Assembly (NCBI RefSeq): GCF_900156575.1 | Contig: NZ_FTNY01000005.1 | Location: 62,001 to 126,000, forward strand | DNA from: Chryseobacterium shigense | GTDB taxonomy: Bacteria; Bacteroidota; Bacteroidia; Flavobacteriales; Weeksellaceae | Direction: 5' to 3' | Length of the DNA: 64,000 bases | In this document: one piece after another, positions 42,037 to 51,504 of the stretch | How the letters are laid out: each line of letters opens with the position of its first letter | Numbering within the stretch: the first letter of the stretch is position 1 | The notes under the pieces: model-generated | What the model saw: the letters and a program-made list of their open reading frames with translations, nothing else | Told to the model about the DNA's origin: nothing | Databases searched by the model: none | Translations under genes and position numbers: made by a program

Positions 42037-43770
42037 ATGGCTAAAAACATAGCAGAGCAGATTGTTGAAATGCTCGAAGATGCCAATGTGAAAAGGATTT
42101 ATGCAGTAACCGGTGACAGTCTCAACCATCTGAATATTGCCGTGAAAAAAAGCAGCATCGAATGGATTCATGTGAGACATGAAGAAGTAGGAGCCTATGC
42201 AGCAGCGGCCGAAGCTGAACTTGACGGGTTTGCGGTGTGCGCAGGAAGCTGCGGCCCGGGACACGTTCATTTGATCAATGGAGTCTACGAAGCTCACAAA
42301 TCTCACGTTCCAATGCTGGTTATCGCCTCTACCATTCCAAGCGATGAAATGGGAATGGATTATTTCCAGGAAACCAATACCATAAAACTCTTTGATGATT
42401 GCAGCCATTACAATCAGATGATTACGCGGCCGGAGCAGGTGCAGAGAACACTACAGACAGCCATTCAGCATGCTATTTCCAAAAAAGGAGTCGCGGTCAT
42501 CGGACTTCCCGGAGATGTTTCGGAACTGAATGCCGAAGAGGGATCTACTTCTACCCAAATTTTCAGGACCAACCCTGTTATCAGGCCTTCCGATGAGGAA
42601 TTGAAAAGTCTTGCGAATCTCATCAATGAGAGTAAAAAAGTGACGCTTTATTGTGGAATTGGAGCGGCAGAAGCAAATGCTGAGGTCATAGAATTATCAA
42701 AGTTTTTAAAAGCACCGGTCGGTTATTCTTTCCGTGGAAAAATGGCTATTCAGCCTAATAACCCCAATGAAGTAGGACTTACGGGTCTTCTTGGTTTTCC
42801 ATCAGCCTATCATGCAATGCACGAAGCAGATCTGGTAATCCTTCTGGGAACCGATTTCCCTTATCAAAAATTCATGCCGGTAAAAAATAAAATTGTCCAG
42901 ATCGATGAAAGCCCCGAAAGATTGGGAAGAAGAGCGAAACTGGAGCTCGGACTTGCAGGAGATGTAAAAGAAACCATTAAAGCATTACTGCCACTGCTTG
43001 AAGAAAAAACGGATATTCATTTCCTTCAGGAGCAGCTGGCGTTTTATGAAAAAGTAAAAGAAAATCAGCTCGAATATGTCAAAGACTTTGGAAAGGAAGA
43101 TGCTATTCAGCCCGAATATGTAGCGCATACCTTGGATAGGCTCGCTAAAAAAGATGCTATTTTTACTGTAGATACCGGGATGTGCTGTGTTTGGGGTGCC
43201 CGGTTTATTACAGGAACCGGAGAAAGAAAAATGCTGGGCTCTTTCAATCACGGATCCATGGCCAATGCCATGCCTATGGCTATAGGTGCATCACTGGCTC
43301 ATCCGGGCAAAGAAGTCATTGCCATGTGTGGAGACGGAGGACTGTCGATGCTTTTGGGAGATATGGCCACCATCTTTCAGTATAAACTTCCGGTAAAATT
43401 GATTGTTTTCAATAACAGAACCCTTGGAATGGTAAAGCTGGAAATGGAAGTAGGCGGAATGCCGGATAATGAAACCGATATGATCAATCCTGACTTTGCA
43501 ATGATCGCTCAGGCTATGGGATATCCGGGGAAAAATGTTCACAAACCCGAAGACGTAGAAAACGCAATAAAAGAATGTCTGGCTTATGACGGGCCTTATC
43601 TTCTTAATATATTTACCAATCCAAACGCACTGGCTCTTCCTCCTAAGGTAGACTTGGATCAGGTATTAGGAATGACTAAATCTATGGCGCAACTGATGCT
43701 GGGCGGTAAAATGGAAGAAGTGCTGGACACGGTAAAAACCAATTATAAACATATAAAAGGGCTGCTGTAA
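42037..43770 (+). CDS. poxB: Pyruvate dehydrogenase (quinone) / pyruvate oxidase
   Basis: 577 residues of the ThDP enzyme family, closest in motif order to E. coli PoxB: VTGDSLN, RHEEVGAYAAAAEA with the cofactor Glu, FAVCAGSCGPGHVHLINGVYEAH, FQETNTIKLF, and the C-terminal ThDP motif MCGDGGLSMLLGDMATI ... VFNN. It oxidatively decarboxylates pyruvate to acetate and CO2, passing electrons to menaquinone via FAD at the membrane. The far C-terminus ends KTNYKHIKGLL and may form the membrane-binding helix. Overlaps the MFS gene by one base. Confidence 0.9.
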   Translation: MAKNIAEQIVEMLEDANVKRIYAVTGDSLNHLNIAVKKSSIEWIHVRHEEVGAYAAAAEAELDGFAVCAGSCGPGHVHLINGVYEAHKSHVPMLVIASTIPSDEMGMDYFQETNTIKLFDDCSHYNQMITRPEQVQRTLQTAIQHAISKKGVAVIGLPGDVSELNAEEGSTSTQIFRTNPVIRPSDEELKSLANLINESKKVTLYCGIGAAEANAEVIELSKFLKAPVGYSFRGKMAIQPNNPNEVGLTGLLGFPSAYHAMHEADLVILLGTDFPYQKFMPVKNKIVQIDESPERLGRRAKLELGLAGDVKETIKALLPLLEEKTDIHFLQEQLAFYEKVKENQLEYVKDFGKEDAIQPEYVAHTLDRLAKKDAIFTVDTGMCCVWGARFITGTGERKMLGSFNHGSMANAMPMAIGASLAHPGKEVIAMCGDGGLSMLLGDMATIFQYKLPVKLIVFNNRTLGMVKLEMEVGGMPDNETDMINPDFAMIAQAMGYPGKNVHKPEDVENAIKECLAYDGPYLLNIFTNPNALALPPKVDLDQVLGMTKSMAQLMLGGKMEEVLDTVKTNYKHIKGLL

Positions 43771-45014
43771 TGAATGCTTCCTTAAAAAGATTCTACGTCA
43801 TTGCCTGGTTATTGGGGTTAGTGTTTTATTTTCTGGATTATGTAGTACGATCGGCGCCGGCAGTAATGATTCCGGAACTTGTCAATAATTTCAGTACAAC
43901 AGAATTAAAGCTTGTCAGCCTCATTGGAACCTACTATTATACCTATTCTACATGCAGTTTGATTGCCGGAATTGCTTTGGATAAATTCGGTGGGAAAAGA
44001 TCTCTTTTCGCAGGAGCGTTAATTCTGGGAATCGGATGTTTACTGTTTCTTGCGTCAGCCTATTCTGGTGGTGTAGCAGGGAGACTGCTTCAGGGCGCCG
44101 GTTGTGCTTTTGCATTTCCGGGCTGTGTGTATCTGGCAAGTAAAGGATTTTCTTCAAAATCGCTGGCTACAGCCGTTGGATTTACACAATGTATCGGGAT
44201 GTTGGGAGGAACTGCGGGACAGTTTGTCGTAGGACCCTGGGTGGAGCAGGGGATTAATATTGATACTTTCTGGCTTTGGTCAGGTATCATTACGGTCATT
44301 ACAGCATTCTGTCTGTTTCTGGTAATTCCCGGTGAAAAACTGGCTGAAGTAAAACCTGGTGAAACGATTAAAAAAGTAGGATATTTAGAGCCTTATAAAA
44401 TCGTTTTTAAAAACCCTCAATCCTGGTTGTGTGGTCTTATTTCAGGACTTCTTTTTGCTCCTACCACTATATTTGCCATGACTTGGGGAGTTGCTTTTTT
44501 TCAGAAAGATAAAGGGTTTTTGTTTCACGATGCTGCCATCACAAGTGCAATGGTCGCTTTCGGATGGGTATTCGGATGTCCTGTTCTGGGCTTTATTACC
44601 GATAAAATCGGAAGACGAAAACCTGTTCTGGTGGGCGGTGCGATCTTAATGATCCTGAGTTTTCTCCAACTGGTTTATCTTCCCGAACTGTATCCTGCCA
44701 AGATCAGTATGTTTATTTTCGGGCTAGGCTCCGGAGCTGCCATGATCCCATATTCTATCATTAAAGAAGCCAATCCTGATTATGTAAAAGGAAGCGCAAC
44801 GGGGGCTATCAATTTTATCACCTTCGGAGTAACCACATTGGTGAGTCCGTTGTTTAGCAGATGGTTCGGGAAAAGCCTGGATGCTTCTTCCGGAGAGATG
44901 CATTTTCAACATTCCATCATATTCTGGATCGCAGGCATTGTTCTCGCTGTTTTGATTTCACTGCTATTAAAAGAAACGGGAAGTAAAGCAAACGCTCAGG
45001 CTTTAACTGCGTAA
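43770..45014 (+). CDS. MFS transporter
   Basis: 414 residues, twelve hydrophobic segments. The loop after segment 2 has ALDKFGGKRSLFAG, the family's GxxxDRxGxR-like element; a second loop has ITDKIGRRKPVLVGG. The ATG overlaps the last base of the poxB stop, so translation is probably coupled. A role in uptake or export of a small carboxylate (for example pyruvate or acetate) is a guess from context. A terminator follows. Confidence 0.85.
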   Translation: MNASLKRFYVIAWLLGLVFYFLDYVVRSAPAVMIPELVNNFSTTELKLVSLIGTYYYTYSTCSLIAGIALDKFGGKRSLFAGALILGIGCLLFLASAYSGGVAGRLLQGAGCAFAFPGCVYLASKGFSSKSLATAVGFTQCIGMLGGTAGQFVVGPWVEQGINIDTFWLWSGIITVITAFCLFLVIPGEKLAEVKPGETIKKVGYLEPYKIVFKNPQSWLCGLISGLLFAPTTIFAMTWGVAFFQKDKGFLFHDAAITSAMVAFGWVFGCPVLGFITDKIGRRKPVLVGGAILMILSFLQLVYLPELYPAKISMFIFGLGSGAAMIPYSIIKEANPDYVKGSATGAINFITFGVTTLVSPLFSRWFGKSLDASSGEMHFQHSIIFWIAGIVLAVLISLLLKETGSKANAQALTA

Positions 45015-45038
45015 AATAAATTTCAATAAAGTCATACA

Positions 45039-45068
45039 ACTTCAGGTGAAAGCCTGAAGTTTTTCTTT
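45039..45068 (+). terminator. Terminator of poxB-MFS
   Basis: ACTTCAGG/CCTGAAGT stem around TGAAAG, then TTTTCTTTTT. Confidence 0.85.
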
Positions 45069-45090
45069 TTGACACAAAATTTAAATAATT

Positions 45091-45099
45091 AACTTTGTT
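45091..45099 (+). promoter_or_regulatory. -7 box of the TonB-like pair (TAACTTTGT)
   Basis: TAnnTTTG match 33 bases before the ATG at 45133. Confidence 0.5.
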
Positions 45100-45132
45100 A
45101 AAGTAATTTTAATAACTAATGAATACGGTTCT

Positions 45133-45618
45133 ATGAAAGCTTTTACATTATTTATAGCACTCCTTATGGCGAATTTTGCATTGGCCCAGCAGGATGTTGA
45201 AGACAGAGACGACAATCCAATCACGGAGAATAACAAAAACCTCCTGAAAATAGACATCCAAGAACCTCTTCTGCAGATTGCGGTGAAGAACTGCAATGAT
45301 TTCAAGCCAGCAGCATTTGACGGGGGCGTAGCTGTTTATAAGGATACTCTGCAGAAATTTATGTATGATTATCTGAATTCAGATTTTTATGTTCTGAACG
45401 GAGATTTCACCTTTACCCTTACCGTAGATAAGACCGGAAAAGTAACCAATATCGAAGGAAGTCCGAAAGTTTCTAACAGCGCTTACTTTTTTGACGATAT
45501 GAAATATGTAGTAAGACGGATTAAAAAGAACTGGACCCCAGCTTCATGCAACGGCCAGCCTGTGACTTCACAGATCAAACTTAAAATGAAATTCTCTTCA
45601 ATAACAACAGATCTATAA
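45133..45618 (+). CDS. Secreted protein with TonB-like C-terminal domain (1)
   Basis: 161 residues. Signal peptide ending ALAQ (about residue 19); no further membrane segment. After a short acidic stretch, residues 70-160 have the TonB-C-terminal pattern (FTLTVDKTGKVTNIEGSPKVSN ... VVRRIKKNWTPASCNGQPVTSQIKLKMKFS). Two cysteines are likely paired. It shares this with the next protein (45628), so the pair arose by tandem duplication. Without a membrane anchor it cannot be an ordinary TonB. Role unknown. Confidence 0.72.
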   Translation: MKAFTLFIALLMANFALAQQDVEDRDDNPITENNKNLLKIDIQEPLLQIAVKNCNDFKPAAFDGGVAVYKDTLQKFMYDYLNSDFYVLNGDFTFTLTVDKTGKVTNIEGSPKVSNSAYFFDDMKYVVRRIKKNWTPASCNGQPVTSQIKLKMKFSSITTDL

Positions 45619-45627
45619 CCTGATCAG

Positions 45628-46038
45628 ATGAAAAAATACCTTTTATTACTGCCTTTATTGTTCATTGGAATGAAAGGATTTTCCCAACAAACCACACAGA
45701 CTGAAGTAACAACGTACACTGAAAAAGCAGAATTTCCCGGTGGAGACCAGGCTTTCAGAAAGCAATTCATGGAGATGCTTTACGCTTATGTGGATACCCA
45801 GAGTTATGCGATCAATGGCAAAGTAACTTTTGTGATCAATATATCGCTGGATGGGAAAATGAACCGTCTTGATATTCTTCCCAAGATCGGAAACAGCGAA
45901 ATGTTTGTAGATGACGTAAAGTATGCAATGAAAAAGATCAAAGGAAAATGGAAACCTGCTATGAAGGATACGACTCCGGTAGATTCTAAAATGATTGTTA
46001 AGGTTAATTTCAGTACCCATGGATATGATGAAGATTAG
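45628..46038 (+). CDS. Secreted protein with TonB-like C-terminal domain (2)
   Basis: 136 residues, signal peptide ending GFSQ (about residue 20). The rest (FPGGDQAFRKQFMEMLYAYVDTQSYAINGKVTFVINIS ... MKKIKGKWKPAMKDTTPVDSKMIVKVNFS) parallels the preceding protein (spacing nine bases, same operon). FPGG near the start of the mature protein is common in Bacteroidota TonB-C-terminal proteins. Function unknown. Confidence 0.72.
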   Translation: MKKYLLLLPLLFIGMKGFSQQTTQTEVTTYTEKAEFPGGDQAFRKQFMEMLYAYVDTQSYAINGKVTFVINISLDGKMNRLDILPKIGNSEMFVDDVKYAMKKIKGKWKPAMKDTTPVDSKMIVKVNFSTHGYDED

Positions 46039-46141
46039 TATTTTTTCTTATTATCGGATATATTCCTGATGAGTTTATCTGGACAGGAAGTTGCATAGAA
46101 TCTTCCAGAATAATCCCCTGCCATTCTGTCTCAATATTTTG

Positions 46142-46150
46142 TATCTTTGC
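46142..46150 (+). promoter_or_regulatory. -7 box of miaB (TATCTTTGC)
   Basis: TAnnTTTG match, with a leader of about 75 bases before the GTG start. Confidence 0.55.
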
Positions 46151-46227
46151 AGACTAATCTGTTTAGGGGTGAAAAATTCATGAATTGAACTTTTGGAACT
46201 TGAATCCTAAACATCAAATTGATTACA

Positions 46228-47664
46228 GTGCAGGAAAAATATATAGACGAAACAAAACAGGGAGAAGCTTTTGCCATCGCTGAAAGACCCGAGAATTCTA
46301 AAAAACTTTTTTTAGAAAGCTATGGGTGTCAGATGAACTTCTCTGATTCTGAAATTGTTGCATCTATTCTTAATGAGCAAGGGTACAATACCACGCTGAA
46401 AGTAGAAGAAGCAGATCTTATCCTTTTGAATACCTGTTCGATCCGTGAAAAAGCGGAGCAGACCGTAAGAATGCGTCTTGCCCAGTTCAAAAATCTGAAG
46501 AAACAGAAACCAAACATGACGGTTGGTGTTCTGGGATGTATGGCTGAACGTTTAAAGACCAAATTCTTAGAAGAAGAACAATTGGTAGATCTTGTGGTAG
46601 GCCCCGATGCTTACAGGGATCTTCCCAACCTTTTGAAGGAAACGGAAGACGGAAGAGATGCCATCAATGTCATTCTTTCAAAAGAAGAAACTTACGCAGA
46701 TATCAACCCGGTCCGTTTAGGCGGAAATGGCGTTACAGCATTTGTAACCATTACCAGAGGCTGTGATAATATGTGTACATTCTGTGTAGTGCCGTTTACC
46801 AGAGGCCGCGAAAGAAGCCGCGATCCGCATTCCATCATTCAGGAATGCCAAAACCTTTTAGATAACGGATATAAAGAAATTACCCTTTTAGGACAAAATG
46901 TAGACTCTTACTTATGGTACGGAGGAGGTCCTAAAAAAGACTTTGTCAAAGCTTCTGAAATGCAGAAAGCAACAGCCGTTGATTTTGCTCACCTGCTTGA
47001 TTTGGTGGCTAAAGCTGTTCCGGAAATGAGAATCAGATTCTCAACGTCCAACCCTCAGGATATGAGTCTGGACGTATTCAGAATGATTGCAAAACATGAC
47101 AACATCTGCAATTACGTTCACCTGCCTGTACAAAGCGGAAGCAACAATATGCTTTTGGCGATGAACAGACAGCATACCCGTGAAGAATATTTAGATTTAA
47201 TTAAAAAAGCAAAGGAGATTGTTCCTGATATTGCTTTTTCTCAGGATATGATCATCGGTTTCTGTAATGAAACGGAAGAAGATCATCAGGATACCTTAAG
47301 TCTGATGAAAGAAGTGGAATACGACTACGGTTATATGTTTGCTTATTCGGAAAGACCCGGAACACCGGCGCATAAGAAAATGGAGGATAATATTCCGTTT
47401 GAAGTAAAGCAGAAACGTCTGAATGAGGTTATTGAACTTCAGCGCGAGCTATCCAGAAAAAGGATGGAAACTTACGTCGGAAGAACGCACCAGATTTTGA
47501 TCGAAGGAACCTCTAGAAAGAATAAAAATCAGTGGAAGGGAAGAAATTCCCAGAATGCGGTTTGTGTATTTGATGTACTGGAAGGCCAGAAAATTGGTGA
47601 CATTGTGAGTGTATTTGTGTATGACAATACACAGGGCACGCTTTTAGGGAGAACAGCAGAATAA
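46228..47664 (+). CDS. miaB: tRNA-2-methylthio-N6-dimethylallyladenosine synthase
   Basis: About 478 residues from GTG 46228 (MQEKYIDETKQG); a TTG nine bases earlier is an alternative. N-terminal UPF0004 domain holds three cysteines for the auxiliary 4Fe-4S cluster (SYGCQMN, NTCSIREKA, LGCMAERLK). The radical SAM motif is RGCDNMCTFCVVPFTRGRERSR. C-terminal TRAM domain binds tRNA. It adds the methylthio group to i6A37; MiaE in this window then hydroxylates that product. Followed after nine bases by a lipoprotein gene. Confidence 0.95.
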   Translation: MQEKYIDETKQGEAFAIAERPENSKKLFLESYGCQMNFSDSEIVASILNEQGYNTTLKVEEADLILLNTCSIREKAEQTVRMRLAQFKNLKKQKPNMTVGVLGCMAERLKTKFLEEEQLVDLVVGPDAYRDLPNLLKETEDGRDAINVILSKEETYADINPVRLGGNGVTAFVTITRGCDNMCTFCVVPFTRGRERSRDPHSIIQECQNLLDNGYKEITLLGQNVDSYLWYGGGPKKDFVKASEMQKATAVDFAHLLDLVAKAVPEMRIRFSTSNPQDMSLDVFRMIAKHDNICNYVHLPVQSGSNNMLLAMNRQHTREEYLDLIKKAKEIVPDIAFSQDMIIGFCNETEEDHQDTLSLMKEVEYDYGYMFAYSERPGTPAHKKMEDNIPFEVKQKRLNEVIELQRELSRKRMETYVGRTHQILIEGTSRKNKNQWKGRNSQNAVCVFDVLEGQKIGDIVSVFVYDNTQGTLLGRTAE

Positions 47665-47673
47665 CGTAAGATT

Positions 47674-48186
47674 TTGATTAAAGCAGTTTATCTTTTTGCT
47701 TTATTTTTCTGTATTCTGATATCATGTCAGACAGAAAAGAACATCAGTAAATATCCTGCAACCGTGGGAGATATAGAATTTGATGAAAAGTTGGATAATC
47801 CTGCATTTAAAAAATGTAATTCTGAAAAACTGTTTACCCTTCAGTATTACCAGGGTTTAAAAGAGTTCGACTATAAAGGAGAGAAAATAGCCATTACAGA
47901 AAAACTCGAAAAAGAAAAAATATCTTCCGAAAGTAAAACAAACGGTTATATTACCGTAAGATTTTTAGTAAATTGTGAAGGAAAAACAGGATTGTTCAGA
48001 GTTCGGCAAATGGATGCAGATCTTAAGGAAACAATTGTAAATAAAGAACTGGGAGAAAGGTTGCTGCGGTTTACACAATCGCTGGACGGCTGGATTCCCA
48101 AAGAGATAAAAGGTTTTAAAATAGGCTATTATCAGTATTTAACCTATAAAATTGAGAATGGAAAAGTTTCAGAGGTATTACCTTAG
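47674..48186 (+). CDS. Hypothetical lipoprotein (170 aa)
   Basis: TTG start, as no ATG or GTG fits before the signal peptide: IKAVYLFALFFCILISCQ has a lipobox-like ISC with Cys about 18. The mature part is mixed alpha/beta with YITVRFLVNCEGKTGLFRVRQMDADLKE, which resembles the TonB-C-terminal-like folds elsewhere in the window. The end overlaps the next gene. Unknown function. Confidence 0.6.
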   Translation: MIKAVYLFALFFCILISCQTEKNISKYPATVGDIEFDEKLDNPAFKKCNSEKLFTLQYYQGLKEFDYKGEKIAITEKLEKEKISSESKTNGYITVRFLVNCEGKTGLFRVRQMDADLKETIVNKELGERLLRFTQSLDGWIPKEIKGFKIGYYQYLTYKIENGKVSEVLP

Positions 48187-48955
48187 CTTTTTGCTGCTTA
48201 TCGTTTATACCAATACTATTGCACAGGTTAACTGTAATGCAGTAGAGGGGGAGAACTGCAAAAAAGCTTGTGAGTTATACAACTGGGCTTCAGAGAGACA
48301 AGGCAGCCGGGAATCTCAGGAAGCTTTTGATAAAGCTATCGGATTTTGTCCGGATTTCTCCAATTCCTATATGGAGAAAGCAGTTCCATATCTTAAAAAC
48401 GGAGACTTTGTAACCTGGAAGATTCTTATAGACAAAGCCGTTGCAGCAGATCCTAAAATGCATTTAGGCTACAGAGGCTGGTGCAAATTCCAGTTTCTGC
48501 GCGATTACAAAGGGGCGATTCAGGATTTAGAAGAATTAAAAAGATACTACCCCAACGATCTTGGGAGATCCTTAAACGGGGATTATCATTTAGATATCGT
48601 GAAAGCTATGTCTTACAGTGCGTTAGGACAAAAAGAAAAAGCTGCCGCGATTATTGAAAGGCTTTTGGCTTCAAAGGGCTATTTCAAAGGAATGTATGAC
48701 CATTACCAATTGGGGGTCACCTACTTTGAACTTGGCCGATATGACAAAGCTTTAGAAAATTTTGAAAAACAGAGCAAGGAAAATAACTTTGCAGAAAATA
48801 TATATTTTAAAAGTAAAGTTTCTAAAGTCAGAAACAAAGATTATTTAGATTTAAAGAAGTTAGCATTAATGACTTATGATGAAGGAAAGACCATGAAAGA
48901 TGTCTACACTCATCATTTTAACAAAGTCTACAGGAAACAGATCGAAGAACTGTAG
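48158..48955 (+). CDS. Secreted tetratricopeptide repeat protein
   Basis: About 265 residues; ATG at 48158 inside the end of the previous gene (overlap 29 bases), so translation is likely coupled. Signal peptide ending TIAQ (about residue 22). Repeats of about 34 residues: AFDKAIGFCPDFSNSYMEKA, WCKFQFLRDYKGAIQDLEEL, and YFELGRYDKALENFEKQSK. TPRs serve protein contacts, so it probably holds a partner in the periplasm. Next gene encodes a sigma-54 activator. Confidence 0.72.
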   Translation: MEKFQRYYLSFLLLIVYTNTIAQVNCNAVEGENCKKACELYNWASERQGSRESQEAFDKAIGFCPDFSNSYMEKAVPYLKNGDFVTWKILIDKAVAADPKMHLGYRGWCKFQFLRDYKGAIQDLEELKRYYPNDLGRSLNGDYHLDIVKAMSYSALGQKEKAAAIIERLLASKGYFKGMYDHYQLGVTYFELGRYDKALENFEKQSKENNFAENIYFKSKVSKVRNKDYLDLKKLALMTYDEGKTMKDVYTHHFNKVYRKQIEEL

Positions 48956-48988
48956 ATTATTATTAAATCAATAATCAAAAATTTACTT

Positions 48989-50275
48989 ATGAGTAACGAG
49001 TTACAAAACATAAAAAACCGCTTTGGCATCATTGGAAACTTTCCTGTCCTGAACAGGGCTTTGGAAAAGGCAATCCAGGTGGCGCCCACAGATATTTCCG
49101 TTCTGGTTATCGGGGAAAGTGGTGTTGGGAAAGAATTTATCCCGAAAATCATCCATTCAGAATCCAAAAGAAAACATCAGCCTTATATCGTGGTCAATTG
49201 TGGAGCTATTCCGGAAGGAACCATAGACTCAGAATTATTCGGACACGAGAAAGGAGCATTTACAGGAGCTACCGCTACCAGAAAAGGATACTTTGAAGTA
49301 GCAGATGGTGGGACTATCTTCCTGGATGAGGTGGGAGAGCTGCCTTTGCAGACTCAGGTCCGTCTTTTGAGAGTGCTGGAAAGCGGTGAATTTATGAAAG
49401 TAGGTTCCTCGCAGGTTCAGAAAACCAATGTAAGAATTGTAGCCGCTACCAACGTCAATATGATGAAGGCTATTCACGACGGAAGATTCCGGGAAGATTT
49501 ATATTACCGTTTAAATACCGTGCAGATTGATATGCCTCCTTTAAGAGAAAGAAAAGGAGATATTCATTTGTTATTCAGGAAGTTTTCGATAGACTTCGCA
49601 GAGAAATACAGAATGCCGGAATTGCAGCTGGAGCCAGGTGCTGTTCATTATATTGAAAATTATTCCTTTCCGGGAAATATCCGACAATTAAGAAACCTTG
49701 TAGAACAGATGACGGTCGTGGAAAGAAACCGCGAAATAACCGTCGAGAAACTCGCTGAATACATTCCTATGGAAACCCATCTTCCAATGGTGGTTAACAA
49801 TCAGAGTACTCAGAAACAGAGTGATTTCGGAAGTGAAAGAGAAATCATGTACAAAATTCTCTTTGATATGAGAAGTGATATTAATGACTTAAAATCACTA
49901 ACTTCAGAACTGATCAAAAACAGAGGAACAGCCGATTTGAGCAACCAGGAAAAAAATCTGATCAACAGAATCTATTCAGCGGAACAAACTCAGCCCGTAG
50001 CCCAGAATTCACTGCTGTATTTCGAAGACAAATCTCCTGTAGTACAATCTTCGCCCACCATTATTTCAAATACGGATGACAGCTACGAAGATATTGAAGA
50101 TATAGAAGTAGAAGAAAACCGACCGGAATCTTTATCGCTTCAGAATAATGAAAAGGACTTGATCATCAAGGCTTTGGAGAAGCATAAAGGACGCAGGAAC
50201 AGAGCCGCAGACGAGTTGGGAATTTCACAAAGAACTTTATACAGAAAAATAAAACAATACAACCTAGAAGACTAA
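48989..50275 (+). CDS. Sigma-54-dependent transcriptional activator without sensor domain
   Basis: 428 residues. AAA+ domain starts almost at the N-terminus: Walker A GESGVGKE (42-49), GAFTGA loop (89-94) that contacts sigma-54, Walker B GGTIFLDEVGEL (about 106-117), and Arg finger region RFREDLYYRL. A 100-residue linker follows, then a Fis-type helix-turn-helix (EKHKGRRNRAADELGISQRTLYRKIKQY) at the end. There is no receiver, GAF or PAS domain, so control must come from expression or a partner. First of a run of genes ending with lptE and the acidic repeat protein. Confidence 0.92.
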   Translation: MSNELQNIKNRFGIIGNFPVLNRALEKAIQVAPTDISVLVIGESGVGKEFIPKIIHSESKRKHQPYIVVNCGAIPEGTIDSELFGHEKGAFTGATATRKGYFEVADGGTIFLDEVGELPLQTQVRLLRVLESGEFMKVGSSQVQKTNVRIVAATNVNMMKAIHDGRFREDLYYRLNTVQIDMPPLRERKGDIHLLFRKFSIDFAEKYRMPELQLEPGAVHYIENYSFPGNIRQLRNLVEQMTVVERNREITVEKLAEYIPMETHLPMVVNNQSTQKQSDFGSEREIMYKILFDMRSDINDLKSLTSELIKNRGTADLSNQEKNLINRIYSAEQTQPVAQNSLLYFEDKSPVVQSSPTIISNTDDSYEDIEDIEVEENRPESLSLQNNEKDLIIKALEKHKGRRNRAADELGISQRTLYRKIKQYNLED

Positions 50276-50283
50276 TAACAGGA

Positions 50284-50985
50284 ATGAAAAATTTAGAAGT
50301 ACTGAATATAAAAGAATATGATTTTAATATTGGGAAATATCTGTCCCAGGGAACAGAACTGTTCAAAAAAGATATTGGTGGCTTTATCGTCGCTACGCTG
50401 CTTCTTTTTGTCATCAGTTTTATCCCTTTTTGTGGTATTCTTGGATTAGGAAACTTCTATAAGATCTGTAAAAAAGTAGATGAAGGACAGCAGGTTTCAG
50501 CAGGGGATATTTTCGACTTTACGGATTTCGTAGTGTATCTGAAATTGTTTCTGCTTATTTTCGCAGTATGTATCGTTGTGATGATTCCGATACAGCTGAC
50601 CTTGCTTCCATTTCTGGCAGTAGCGGGACATGATGGAGAAAATGTGTCAGATGCCAGTGCTGCTTTATTTGCAGGCGGAATGGGATTGTGGGTCATGTTA
50701 ACCGTAATATTGTTCATCGCTCTTTCCATATCAATGTATTTTGTACAGCCTTTGATCTCGCTTTACAGAGTAACAAGTGTAAGAGAAGCTTACAGGCTTT
50801 CATGGAAAATTGCCCGAAAAAACTTTTTTAAGATCTTTTTATTTTCTATTGTGGTAGGCATTGTCTCCCAGCTTGGAATGATCGTATGCGGTATAGGAAT
50901 TCTTTTGACTATCCCTCTTGGAATCTGCATGAAGTATGCCGCTTATAAAGATGTGTTGGAGTCGTTAAATCAAAAAACAGTATGA
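50284..50985 (+). CDS. Integral membrane protein, paralogue of the protein at 6606
   Basis: 233 residues, about five to six membrane segments. Shares with the protein at 6606 the layout SWKIARKNFFKIFL ... VVGIVSQLGMIVCGIGILLTIPLGICMKYAAYKDVL and the N-terminal phrase GNFYKICKKVDEGQQVSAGDIFDF that corresponds to DFADLFIGYKQN. It begins eight bases after the regulator gene and overlaps the lptE start by four bases. Unknown function. Confidence 0.75.
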   Translation: MKNLEVLNIKEYDFNIGKYLSQGTELFKKDIGGFIVATLLLFVISFIPFCGILGLGNFYKICKKVDEGQQVSAGDIFDFTDFVVYLKLFLLIFAVCIVVMIPIQLTLLPFLAVAGHDGENVSDASAALFAGGMGLWVMLTVILFIALSISMYFVQPLISLYRVTSVREAYRLSWKIARKNFFKIFLFSIVVGIVSQLGMIVCGIGILLTIPLGICMKYAAYKDVLESLNQKTV

Positions 50986-51503
50986 GTAAATTAAAAATAA
51001 TAATTGGGTTTGTAGTGCTTTCGCTGTTTCACCAGTGTTACTCATTTACAGGATCTTCATTAACGGACGAAAAGACTGTTCAAATTAATGAATTTCCAAA
51101 TAATGCAGCATTAGTGAATCCCACTCTTTCCCAACAGTTTTCTACAGATATCCAAAACAGATTTCTCCAGAGAACGACTTTAAAGGGAACAAAATCAAAT
51201 CCTGATATTTTGATAGAAGGTGAAATCTCCGACTACGGCTATTCACCAACTACGATCAGCTCCAATACAACGACCAACCCTTCGGGTGGAGTAGTACAGC
51301 AGGCACAAAGTAAGCTGACTATTTCTGTAAAAGTACACTATGAAAATAAAGTACATCCGGATGTCAGCTTTGACAGAACCTATACGGATGAAGCCGTTTT
51401 TAACAGTAATCTGACCCAAAGTGAGATCGAAGCTTCTCAGGTGAAGCTAGTGACAGACAGAATTATTAACAAGATATTTAACGATATTGTAGCCAATTGG
51501 TAA
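50982..51503 (+). CDS. lptE: LPS assembly lipoprotein LptE
   Basis: 173 residues. Lipoprotein signal with Cys in LFHQCYSFTGSSL (about residue 19), then the LptE fold seen in Bacteroidota: VQINEFPNNAALVNPTLSQQFSTDIQNRFLQRTTLK, GEISDYGYSPTTI and a C-terminal helix. Together with LptD it inserts lipopolysaccharide into the outer membrane. The ATG overlaps the stop of the membrane protein gene. LptD is not in this window. Confidence 0.88.
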   Translation: MSKLKIIIGFVVLSLFHQCYSFTGSSLTDEKTVQINEFPNNAALVNPTLSQQFSTDIQNRFLQRTTLKGTKSNPDILIEGEISDYGYSPTTISSNTTTNPSGGVVQQAQSKLTISVKVHYENKVHPDVSFDRTYTDEAVFNSNLTQSEIEASQVKLVTDRIINKIFNDIVANW

Positions 51504-51504
51504 G

